Shown piece by piece: positions 43,608-49,576 of a DNA stretch of 49,576 nucleotides. A program made the position numbers and the translations under genes. Positions within the stretch are counted from its first letter, which is position 1, and each line of letters opens with the position of its first letter. The stretch is from contig CAJWQX010000018.1 of the NCBI GenBank assembly GCA_913045265.1, forward strand, positions 1 through 49,576, read 5' to 3'. The stretch comes from UBA11889 sp002313255 (GTDB taxonomy: Bacteria; Pseudomonadota; Gammaproteobacteria; Pseudomonadales; Azotimanducaceae). Below the pieces are notes generated by a model that saw nothing but the letters and a program-made list of their open reading frames with translations, had not been told where the DNA came from and did not search any database.

Positions 43608-44813
43608 GTGGTTAAGCACGTAGTCGTCGTAACGAGCTCGCGGGCCGATTACGGCCATCTTTTTTGGCCGATGAAAGACATTGAAGCCAGCACAAGTCTG
43701 CGCCTAAGTGTTGTCGTCATGGGCGCGCATTTATCTTCACGATTCGGGAACACGGTGAAGTTCATCGAAAGCGATGGCTTTGCAGTTGCTGCGCGCGTTG
43801 ATTGCCTCGATCCAGACGACTCTGATCATGGAATGGCACGGACTATCGGAGAAGCGACGACGAAACTGACGGAGGTTCTTGTCCGACTTCAGCCCGACAT
43901 TCTTTTGGTGATTGCTGATCGATACGAAATGCTTGCTCCTGCGTCGGTCGCGCTGGCGCTTCGAATACCTATTGCTCATATCGAAGGGGGTGATATTAGC
44001 GAAGGAGCGATAGACGATGCCGTCCGAAACGCGCTAACTAAGATGTCCCATCTTCATTTTTCGCCGACCGAAGTGGCCCGCCGGCGTGTTCTCGCTATGG
44101 GTGAGGAACAATGGCGTGTCGTATGGACAGGGGCGCCGTCACTCGATCATTTGCGGAGGAGCGCTCGTCCTGATCGTCGCCAATTAGAAACAACGATCGG
44201 GTTAGAAATGTCAGGCAAGGTATGTGTAGTGGCGTATCACGCGGTTACGTTGCACCGCGAGACGACGACGGAGTTAAACGCACTTTTTGCTTCCCTCGAA
44301 TCGTGGGGACATCAAATGGTTTTCTGCTTTCCGAACGCGGATGCGGGCAGCTCTGAAATCGCGCGAAGAGCAGAAGCTTTTTGCGCTCGGCGGGATAACG
44401 CAAACCTGTACGTTAACTTGGATCATCTAACGTACTGGGCTCTGCTTGAGCATGCCGAGCTTATGGTCGGGAACTCCTCGAGTGCGATCATGGAAACGCC
44501 CAGCCTGCTTCTTCCGGCCGTTGACGTTGGTGATCGGCAACGGGGTCGGACACGTGCCGATAACGTTGTGCATGTACCTGCTGCGGCTAACGCCATTACG
44601 GCTGCCATGCGAAGGGTGACGACACCCGAGTTTCGGGCTTCGTTGAAAGGTTTGGTCAACCCATACGGGGATGGTCGGGCCAGCGAACGTATCGTGCGAT
44701 CGTTGATCGACGCGCCCGGTCGTGAGGTGCTCTTACATAAACGTGCACTTGAGCTTGATTCGAGTGGTGCGAATTTTGTTCAAATACATGAAGATTCCGC
44801 TCGCCCGCTCTAA
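43608..44813 (+). CDS. neuC: UDP-N-acetylglucosamine 2-epimerase, hydrolysing (NeuC/NnaA type)
   Basis: A 401-residue GT-B-fold epimerase. VVVVTSSRADYGHLFWPMKDI is the diagnostic hydrolysing 2-epimerase start, followed by LVIADRYEMLAPASVAL, PIAHIEGGDISEGAIDDAVRNALTKMSHLHF and VGNSSSAIMETPSLLLPAVDVGDRQRGR, all with conserved active-site residues. In sialic- or legionaminic-acid pathways it makes ManNAc-type sugars from UDP-HexNAc. The start is GTG 43608, with GAGGGG six bases upstream. Its end overlaps the next gene by 26 bases. The usual partners NeuB (condensing synthase) and NeuA (CMP-transferase) are not in the window. Confidence 0.93.
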   Translation: MVKHVVVVTSSRADYGHLFWPMKDIEASTSLRLSVVVMGAHLSSRFGNTVKFIESDGFAVAARVDCLDPDDSDHGMARTIGEATTKLTEVLVRLQPDILLVIADRYEMLAPASVALALRIPIAHIEGGDISEGAIDDAVRNALTKMSHLHFSPTEVARRRVLAMGEEQWRVVWTGAPSLDHLRRSARPDRRQLETTIGLEMSGKVCVVAYHAVTLHRETTTELNALFASLESWGHQMVFCFPNADAGSSEIARRAEAFCARRDNANLYVNLDHLTYWALLEHAELMVGNSSSAIMETPSLLLPAVDVGDRQRGRTRADNVVHVPAAANAITAAMRRVTTPEFRASLKGLVNPYGDGRASERIVRSLIDAPGREVLLHKRALELDSSGANFVQIHEDSARPL

Positions 44814-45891
44814 GATCAACGAGGAGGAAGCCGCGGCGATCGCGCGAGTGATCGATCGAGGGCGACTTGCTTTAGGGCCTGAAGTCACCGCGTTTGAAGA
44901 AGAATTCGCGAGGTGGCTTGCCGTTGACGCCGCCGTTGCAACAAATTCCGGCACATCGGCTTTGATTGTGGCATTGCGCGCAGTTGGCGTGAGACCGGGG
45001 GACGAAGTCATTGTGCCGGCACTTACGTTCGTTGCCACTGCAAATGCGGTTCTTAATTGTGGTGCTCGGCCGGTACTCGTCGATGTACTGCCTGACTCCT
45101 GGAATCTTGACCCTCTCGCTGCTGCAGAAGCTATCGGAAAAAATACTCGAGCCATTATTGCCGTCCATCTTTTTGGATTAGCGGCCCCGATGAGCGAGCT
45201 GATAGCTCTGGCTGAAAAAGCGAATGTGGCGCTGGTCGAAGACGCATGCGAAGCCATTGGTTCGACCTACGGTTCTCGATTCGTGGGCGGGTTGTCGGAC
45301 GTCGGTGTTTTTGGGTTTTATCCAAACAAGGTGCTGACGACGGGTGAAGGCGGAATGGTGGTGTCGACGGACACGAATGTCGTAGAGACAGCCCGCGCGA
45401 TCTCGAATCAGGGGTATGGGTCGAGCGGTCAATTGCTAAAAAGAGCGATGCCAGGCCACTCGTTTCGTATGAACGAGTTTGGTGCCGCATTGGGTCGGGC
45501 CCAGCTAGACAGTATCGAAAGTCGGCTCGTTGAGCGTGACCGGTTGGCGGTAAAATATATCGATGCATTAGGTTCGGTGAACGGACTCACGATGCCCGTG
45601 ACCGATTCCGAGAGTCGCCGCGGATGGTTTACCTTTCCCATGCTGCTGCCGCAAGAAATAAATCGCGACCGGGTAATGGTTGCAATGAAAGACCAAGGTA
45701 TAGAGACGGCGGACTATTTCCCGGCGCTCCATGACCTGCCGGATTACGACGATTTTTGCATCCAACGAAGTCCGCTTGATACTGCACGAGACGTCGGCCA
45801 ACGTCTTCTATGCGTGCCGTTGTGGGAAGGCCTTGACGATGGAACCATCGAAACGATTGCCGCGGAACTTGGCAAAGCGATAACTAGCTGA
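44788..45891 (+). CDS. DegT/DnrJ/EryC1/StrS family sugar aminotransferase
   Basis: A 367-residue PLP enzyme that aminates a keto-sugar nucleotide. MKIPLARSKINEEEAAAI begins the fold, ATNSGTSALIVALRA binds PLP, EDACEAIGSTYGSR contains the conserved Asp, and the PLP Lys181 lies in GFYPNKVLTTGEGGM. HSFRMNEFGAALGRAQL is the standard family segment. With the overlapping NeuC gene it looks like a minimal nucleotide-sugar module for a surface glycan or flagellin sugar; the usual dehydratase that supplies the keto-sugar is not present here and must lie elsewhere. ATG 44788 gives the normal family start; the frame is open upstream to 44722. Confidence 0.94.
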   Translation: MKIPLARSKINEEEAAAIARVIDRGRLALGPEVTAFEEEFARWLAVDAAVATNSGTSALIVALRAVGVRPGDEVIVPALTFVATANAVLNCGARPVLVDVLPDSWNLDPLAAAEAIGKNTRAIIAVHLFGLAAPMSELIALAEKANVALVEDACEAIGSTYGSRFVGGLSDVGVFGFYPNKVLTTGEGGMVVSTDTNVVETARAISNQGYGSSGQLLKRAMPGHSFRMNEFGAALGRAQLDSIESRLVERDRLAVKYIDALGSVNGLTMPVTDSESRRGWFTFPMLLPQEINRDRVMVAMKDQGIETADYFPALHDLPDYDDFCIQRSPLDTARDVGQRLLCVPLWEGLDDGTIETIAAELGKAITS

Positions 45892-45992
45892 TTCCCCCTT
45901 CCAAAAGATGCGGCTTCGGAGCCTCATTGCCACCAAGCGTATAACGCGCGTTGGTGTAGTATCCATCCTTAATGATTTTGGAGGACGTCGAT

Positions 45993-46514
45993 TTGAAGCT
46001 ACGGAGAATCGGATTATATTTTGCGACCTTGTTGTTTGGCGCAACAACGTCGGCGGCGCCGGAAGTGGGCGACTTGGCCCCTGATTGGACACTGCCGGGA
46101 TCGGATGGAAACGAATATCGTCTTTCAGACCTTTTGGGGAAACACGTGGTGATCGCGTTTTTCCCTAAAGCTTATACCAGCGGCTGAACTCTCGAATGCA
46201 AGGCGCTGCGTGACAGCGACCGAGAAATTCGTCAGTACGATGTCGTTTATTTCATGGTAAGCACGGACTCGATCGAAGACAACCGAGGGTTTGCGGAGAA
46301 GAATCGAGCAAGTTTCCCGATCCTCTCGGATCCGAGTAAAGAGATGTGCGAGGCCTATGGGGTGCTGTACCCGATTGGGATGGCTAAACGATGGACCTTT
46401 TATATCGACGCGGAAGGCGTTATCCAAAAAATTGATCGTATGGTTAAACCGCTGACCGCGGGAACGAGCTTGGTTCAGAATCTAGAAGAGCTGGGCATTC
46501 CGCGAGTGCTGTAG
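45993..46514 (+). CDS. Exported selenocysteine-containing peroxiredoxin (in-frame TGA at 46185-46187)
   Basis: Reading through TGA 46185-46187 as selenocysteine gives a 173-residue peroxiredoxin. A signal peptide (LRRIGLYFATLLFGATTSA) precedes the PrxQ/BCP-like sequence PEVGDLAPDWTLPGSDGNEYRL. The peroxidatic motif reads SGUTLEC, with Sec at residue 65 exactly where homologues have Cys, and a possible resolving Cys69 four residues on. The frame after TGA continues without break through FMVSTDSIEDNRGFAEKN and FYIDAEGVIQKIDR, the normal family C-terminus. TTG 45993 has GGAGG eight bases upstream; ATG 45972 is the alternative. It probably reduces peroxides in the periplasm. A hairpin follows the TGA, and selD is in the window. 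Confidence 0.88.
46190..46225 (+). promoter_or_regulatory. Candidate bacterial SECIS element
   Basis: Directly after the in-frame TGA, TCTCG (46190-46194) pairs with CGAGA (46221-46225), and within it CGCTG (46204-46208) pairs with CAGCG (46214-46218) around the five-base loop CGTGA. The apical loop starts 21 bases after the TGA, within the usual distance for SelB-recruiting hairpins in bacteria. The region also encodes protein, as bacterial SECIS elements do. The fold is by eye; its energy was not computed. Confidence 0.65.
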
Positions 46515-46540
46515 CACGGTAAGGGTTCTCGTCTCTCGGC

Positions 46541-46885
46541 ATGAAAAACTTTGCATACGTCACGATGATTGCGTTTCTTGGGACGGCAACCTTGTGGAAC
46601 ATTCGGGTGTCAGCAGAGGTGACGTTTGGGGTGGGCAACGCTGCAAACTGCGACGAAGTCGCTCGCGAAATCAGTCGAAATTGGTTTGACGTAAAACACA
46701 TTTTTTCTGAAGGCGTTGGTAGCAAACGACCGCGTCCGAAGGATTTTCAGTGTATTTCTTCACAGTACATGTACAACTTGCTCCCTCGACCGATACCGGC
46801 ACTCTCCAATAAGTTGATTTGTTTCAAGGAAAGAGAGATCGCTGCATGCTGTGATCCTCAGATGCGCGTGTGTGCGACCCTTTGA
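46541..46885 (+). CDS. Small Cys-rich secreted protein of unknown function
   Basis: A 114-residue protein with an N-terminal hydrophobic signal (MKNFAYVTMIAFLGTATLWNIRVSA). The mature part of about 90 residues has six Cys (NC, QC, IC, ACC, VC), enough for three disulfide bonds, suggesting an extracytoplasmic protein. No catalytic motif is recognised. It lies 26 bases after the selenoprotein peroxiredoxin on the same strand and 78 bases upstream of the Sel1-repeat gene, so the three may be co-transcribed. Function unknown. Confidence 0.65.
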   Translation: MKNFAYVTMIAFLGTATLWNIRVSAEVTFGVGNAANCDEVAREISRNWFDVKHIFSEGVGSKRPRPKDFQCISSQYMYNLLPRPIPALSNKLICFKEREIAACCDPQMRVCATL

Positions 46886-46963
46886 ATAATCTGGAAATAT
46901 GTTTTTTTGAGGAACTGCGAGTTAAAATCGAGTAATGAAGAAACACAACCTAGCAAGGTGGCT

Positions 46964-47620
46964 ATGAAGATTCTAACGAGGGCCTTATTTTTGCTGGTAC
47001 TTTCCCTACCGGTCACTGCACTCGCAGATACTGCGAGCGCTTTGGCGAACGCGCCAAGTATCACCGCGCAGGAACTCTATCAAGCGCAGAACAAAGGCTT
47101 GAGTTTGTACGGTAGCAAAGACTATCAAGAAGCGGTCCCACATCTGATGAAGGCGGCGCAGTATGGTTTGAAGAATGCGCAAGCGTCTATAGGGTGGATG
47201 CACCTTACTGGTAATGGCGTAGAACGCAGTCCGCAATTAGCTATCGGTTGGTTGGGTGTAGCTGCGGATGGTAAAGCTGGGAGCCGCATCAAGAAAACGT
47301 ACAAGGACGCGATCAAGAAAATTCCGACGGAATATCGACCGCAGTTCGACAAAATCGTGGATGCATTTATCTCCCAATATGGAACCAAAGCGCATGGCGT
47401 ACGCTGCGAGGGCTATAAGCCGGTGGGTACTAATGTTAAGCAATACAAGTGTCACTTCGCGGATTCACGATACGGTGATCAGATCGAAGATCCCTTCACC
47501 ACCCTCAGCCACATGGATACGGGCGGGAGTGACGTTGGGAGTGTCTATTCCAGTAGCGGGACTTCGAGCGGCGCGGCATCCCAGCAGAGCGGGTTTACTG
47601 GTGGTGGAGGTCGTCGCTAA
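46964..47620 (+). CDS. Secreted Sel1-like repeat protein
   Basis: A 218-residue protein with a clear signal peptide (MKILTRALFLLVLSLPVTALA). Residues 45-95 hold Sel1-like repeats (GLSLYGSKDYQEAVPHLMKAAQYG, then AQASIGWMHLTGNGVERSPQLAIGWL). Two Cys and a Lys-rich segment follow, and the last 45 residues are Ser/Gly-rich and probably disordered, ending GFTGGGGRR. Sel1 repeats form a helical solenoid that binds partner proteins. AGGTGG lies upstream of ATG 46964; the frame is open from 46907 but starts there without a signal peptide. The partner is unknown. Confidence 0.78.
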   Translation: MKILTRALFLLVLSLPVTALADTASALANAPSITAQELYQAQNKGLSLYGSKDYQEAVPHLMKAAQYGLKNAQASIGWMHLTGNGVERSPQLAIGWLGVAADGKAGSRIKKTYKDAIKKIPTEYRPQFDKIVDAFISQYGTKAHGVRCEGYKPVGTNVKQYKCHFADSRYGDQIEDPFTTLSHMDTGGSDVGSVYSSSGTSSGAASQQSGFTGGGGRR

Positions 47621-47680
47621 GGTCATTCACAAATTCGATGATCTGAGCGAATCGCTCCCCCCTTTACTCGTTGCTTCTGG

Positions 47681-47694
47681 CCTTCGAGCGAAGG
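47681..47694. terminator. Short hairpin between convergent genes
   Basis: CCTTC (47681-47685) and GAAGG (47690-47694) can form a five-base stem around GAGC. It sits between the convergent Sel1-repeat and GST genes and could end either transcript. The stem is short and has no T-run, so support is weak. Confidence 0.25.
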
Positions 47695-47718
47695 TTCGGT
47701 CGCTTAGGTTCCCAACGA

Positions 47719-48330
47719 TTACTGCATGGTGATTGCTGTTTGAAAGGCAGGTCGAGCCTGAATGCGGCCGACATACCCTTTGATGTTCTGCATTTCTTCA
47801 CTCACGCAACCGAGTCGATTGCTCATGAATACCGCGTGACCGAGCATGATATCGGCGCCAGAAAATTCACCAATAAGGTAGTCCTTTCCATCGAGTGCTT
47901 CGTCTATCGGCTGCAGTGCTTTCGTTAACAAACGCTGCGCCTGCTCCAGCGCTTCCTTGTTTTGGCGTTCGGGCGGCAGCAGTACCGTTTGTACAATGAT
48001 GGTGTTGACCGGTGGCATGACCATGCCCTCGCAATAATGGAACCACTGCAAATACGCTGGGAATTCGGGTGCATCGACCGAGGGTTTGAGACCGCCATCC
48101 GTGTGTTTCGCAAACACGTATTCGACGATTGCGCCCGACTCGTAGATCGAGACGCCGTCGTCTTCGAGAACCGGCACTCTGCCTAGGGGGTGGCGTGCCC
48201 GGTGTTCGTCCGATTTTAAATCTTTGGGATGGAAGGCCATCTTGTTAATGTCGTAAGGAAGTCCGAGTTCTTCCAACAGCCAGACGATACGCCCCGCGCG
48301 CGAATTCGGTGCGAAGTGCAGTTTCAACAT
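47719..48330 (-). CDS. Glutathione S-transferase family protein
   Basis: A 203-residue two-domain GST. The N-terminal thioredoxin-like domain reads LHFAPNSRAGRIVWLLEELGLPYDI, with Ser in the catalytic region, and GRVPVLEDDG and IYESGAIVEYV form the glutathione-binding site (cis-Pro and the Glu-Ser pair). The C-terminal helical domain has YLIGEFSGADIMLGHAVF with the N-capping motif. It conjugates glutathione to electrophiles or reduces peroxides. It is the only thiol-transferase of this type in the window. Substrate unknown. Confidence 0.94.
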   Translation of the reverse strand: MLKLHFAPNSRAGRIVWLLEELGLPYDINKMAFHPKDLKSDEHRARHPLGRVPVLEDDGVSIYESGAIVEYVFAKHTDGGLKPSVDAPEFPAYLQWFHYCEGMVMPPVNTIIVQTVLLPPERQNKEALEQAQRLLTKALQPIDEALDGKDYLIGEFSGADIMLGHAVFMSNRLGCVSEEMQNIKGYVGRIQARPAFQTAITMQ

Positions 48331-48376
48331 GTTGTGTGTCCATCAATTGAGTTCATAGCAATGCCCGGGTTATTCG

Positions 48377-49576
48377 TTAAGCCTCCCCGGCTTCCTCGAG
48401 TGCTTTCTGCCGGTCTGCATTGGCCCGGAACAACACGTATCCGAGAATACGTTGGCTCTGCTCGGTCGTGATCATGTCGCCGCGGCCACCCATCCCCAGT
48501 TTCTCTAAAGCGCCTTCAAGAACAATGTCATCCCAATCCGACCGGACCGAGGCATCGATAAAACGTAAATCCGGCATGACACCAAAGCTCTTTGCTTGAC
48601 CGCCGTGGCAAGCAGCGCAAAAATCGTGATAGAGCACGCTTCCGCGGCGTACCTCATTGCGGTTGTTGGTTAGCAACGGCTGTTCGGGTGGAATTTGCTC
48701 GCGGATAGGAGGTTCTTCAAGTTCGTCCTTCCCACCAAGAGTAAATACCAACAATTGTGGGTGATTTCCGTAGGTGTCGGTTGCCGTTCCCGACTCTTTG
48801 CCGATAAAACTCTCGACGCCGCCTGAACCCGTCAATATCGCCACGTACTGAGTGTCATCAATGGCGTATGTGATGGGGGGGGCAATAATGGAAGTGTACG
48901 TGTTAAATCCCCACAGTTTTTCCCCTGTCTCCTTATCGTAGGCATAGAGATGCCCCATGCCTTCGCCTTGGAAGACTAGTCCTCCCGCGGTTGCGACGAC
49001 ACCACCGTTCCACCAATGCTCGAGCTGATTTTGCCATTTCACTTCGCCGGTGAGCGGATCAAAAGCTGTCAAATATCCGTCGGCTGCGGGCGAGGTCATT
49101 CCTTCAATGATGTCGGCCGTTTCAAGATCGGTTCCTGTATTGAGTTGCCCCGAACGCCATTTATAGATGCCGGTTTTCTGGAAATTCGGATCGAGCTTGA
49201 AGTACCACGCGAAATCGTGCGTGCCCATGTAGACCACGTGGGTTTCGGGGTCAACACTCATGGCCTGCCAGTTGTGAGCACCCAAAGGTCCCGGCATGAC
49301 CCATTTGGCTTCCTTGTCCCAGTTACCCGATTCCAGTTCGACCGGACGGCCCGTTTCCATATCCACGTGGGATGCCCAAGTAACTGTTGCGAATGGATGC
49401 GCACGCAACAATTCTCCGTTGGTCCGATCAATGACATAGAAAAAGCCATTCTTGGGGGCTTGCATGATCACTTTGCGCATAGCGCCGTCGACGTCGAGAT
49501 CAACGAGCGCCATATCCTGGGTCGAAGTGAAATCCCAGTTATCTCCGGGGACTTGTTGGTAGTACCAATTCATGCT
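48377..49576 (-). CDS. PQQ-dependent dehydrogenase with C-terminal cytochrome c domain (5' end beyond the window)
   Basis: The visible 399 residues are the C-terminal part of a quinohaemoprotein alcohol dehydrogenase. WYYQQVPGDNWDFTSTQDMALVDLDVDG, LTAFDPLTGEVKWQNQLEHWWNGGVVATAGGLVFQGEGMGHLYAYDKETGEKLW (read in segments) and YAIDDTQYVAILTG are standard propeller blades of the methanol/ethanol dehydrogenase type. A c-type haem motif CAACHGG follows in the last 90 residues, with a methionine-rich segment VMPDLRF as likely axial ligand region. It oxidises alcohols in the periplasm and passes electrons through its own haem. The frame is open to the window edge, so the N-terminus is missing. Confidence 0.93.
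   Translation of the reverse strand, partial: SMNWYYQQVPGDNWDFTSTQDMALVDLDVDGAMRKVIMQAPKNGFFYVIDRTNGELLRAHPFATVTWASHVDMETGRPVELESGNWDKEAKWVMPGPLGAHNWQAMSVDPETHVVYMGTHDFAWYFKLDPNFQKTGIYKWRSGQLNTGTDLETADIIEGMTSPAADGYLTAFDPLTGEVKWQNQLEHWWNGGVVATAGGLVFQGEGMGHLYAYDKETGEKLWGFNTYTSIIAPPITYAIDDTQYVAILTGSGGVESFIGKESGTATDTYGNHPQLLVFTLGGKDELEEPPIREQIPPEQPLLTNNRNEVRRGSVLYHDFCAACHGGQAKSFGVMPDLRFIDASVRSDWDDIVLEGALEKLGMGGRGDMITTEQSQRILGYVLFRANADRQKALEEAGEA

Noticed and set aside
1..49576. CRISPR arrays, insertion sequences, integrases, phage genes, tRNA or rRNA
   Set aside because: None seen on either strand: no regularly spaced repeats, no transposase-like proteins and no recognisable RNA gene in the gaps.

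Overview
The window reads as about 50 kb of chromosome from a free-living, probably uncultured proteobacterium, most likely a marine or soil gammaproteobacterium. That placement is an inference from gene content: MetX, a fused SelD, SPFH/NfeD, MATE, sulfatases, PQQ dehydrogenases and many acyl-CoA or oxygenase genes. Coding density is high, GTG and TTG starts are common, and many neighbours overlap by the 4-base GTGA or ATGA arrangement. I see no rRNA, tRNA, CRISPR array, transposase or integrase.

Layout. 1-3 kb: an SDR protein and a D-aminoacylase-type amidohydrolase. 3-8 kb: a fatty-acid desaturase, then a tightly coupled run of ABM monooxygenase, DAHP synthase (aroG type), a polyvinyl-alcohol-dehydrogenase-like beta-propeller and an RDD membrane protein. 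8-13 kb: a small helical protein, a membrane-anchored sulfatase, an enoyl-CoA hydratase, an LLM flavin monooxygenase and a TauD dioxygenase. 13-18 kb: a lone cytochrome oxidase subunit III beside a CopA copper ATPase, then a thiolase-like/DUF35 pair. 17.7-22 kb: NUDIX, PHP and CoaE on the minus strand, a ferredoxin, a MATE pump and a methyltransferase. 22-26 kb: a six-gene minus-strand operon of exported and membrane proteins (two paralogous secreted proteins, DUF6152, a haem lipoprotein, HupE/UreJ, a membrane-anchor protein) with no assigned pathway.

26-33 kb: a phytanoyl-CoA-type dioxygenase, a redoxin, a small acidic protein, an NDH-SelD fusion, a DsbA-family protein and a divergent metX with a structured leader. 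32.5-36 kb: rhomboid protease, SPFH protein and NfeD protease. 35.8-42.8 kb: two MFS transporters (one frameshifted at a G7 tract), an amidase, an aldo/keto reductase and a second sulfatase. 42.9-46 kb: a broken MscS channel gene containing an oddly AT-rich patch, then an overlapping NeuC/DegT nucleotide-sugar pair. 46-49.6 kb: a gene that stops at an in-frame TGA but continues in frame as a complete peroxiredoxin, then a Cys-rich secreted protein, a Sel1-repeat protein, a GST and the C-terminal part of a PQQ-dehydrogenase/cytochrome c protein that runs off the window.

The strongest unusual signal is that in-frame TGA at 46185-46187. It lies exactly at the peroxidatic residue of an exported peroxiredoxin, a stem-loop of bacterial SECIS type follows it, and a selenophosphate synthetase gene (selD fusion, 28431-30611) is in the same window. 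This supports a selenocysteine-containing, probably periplasmic, peroxidase. A standard gene caller would split it into two fragments.
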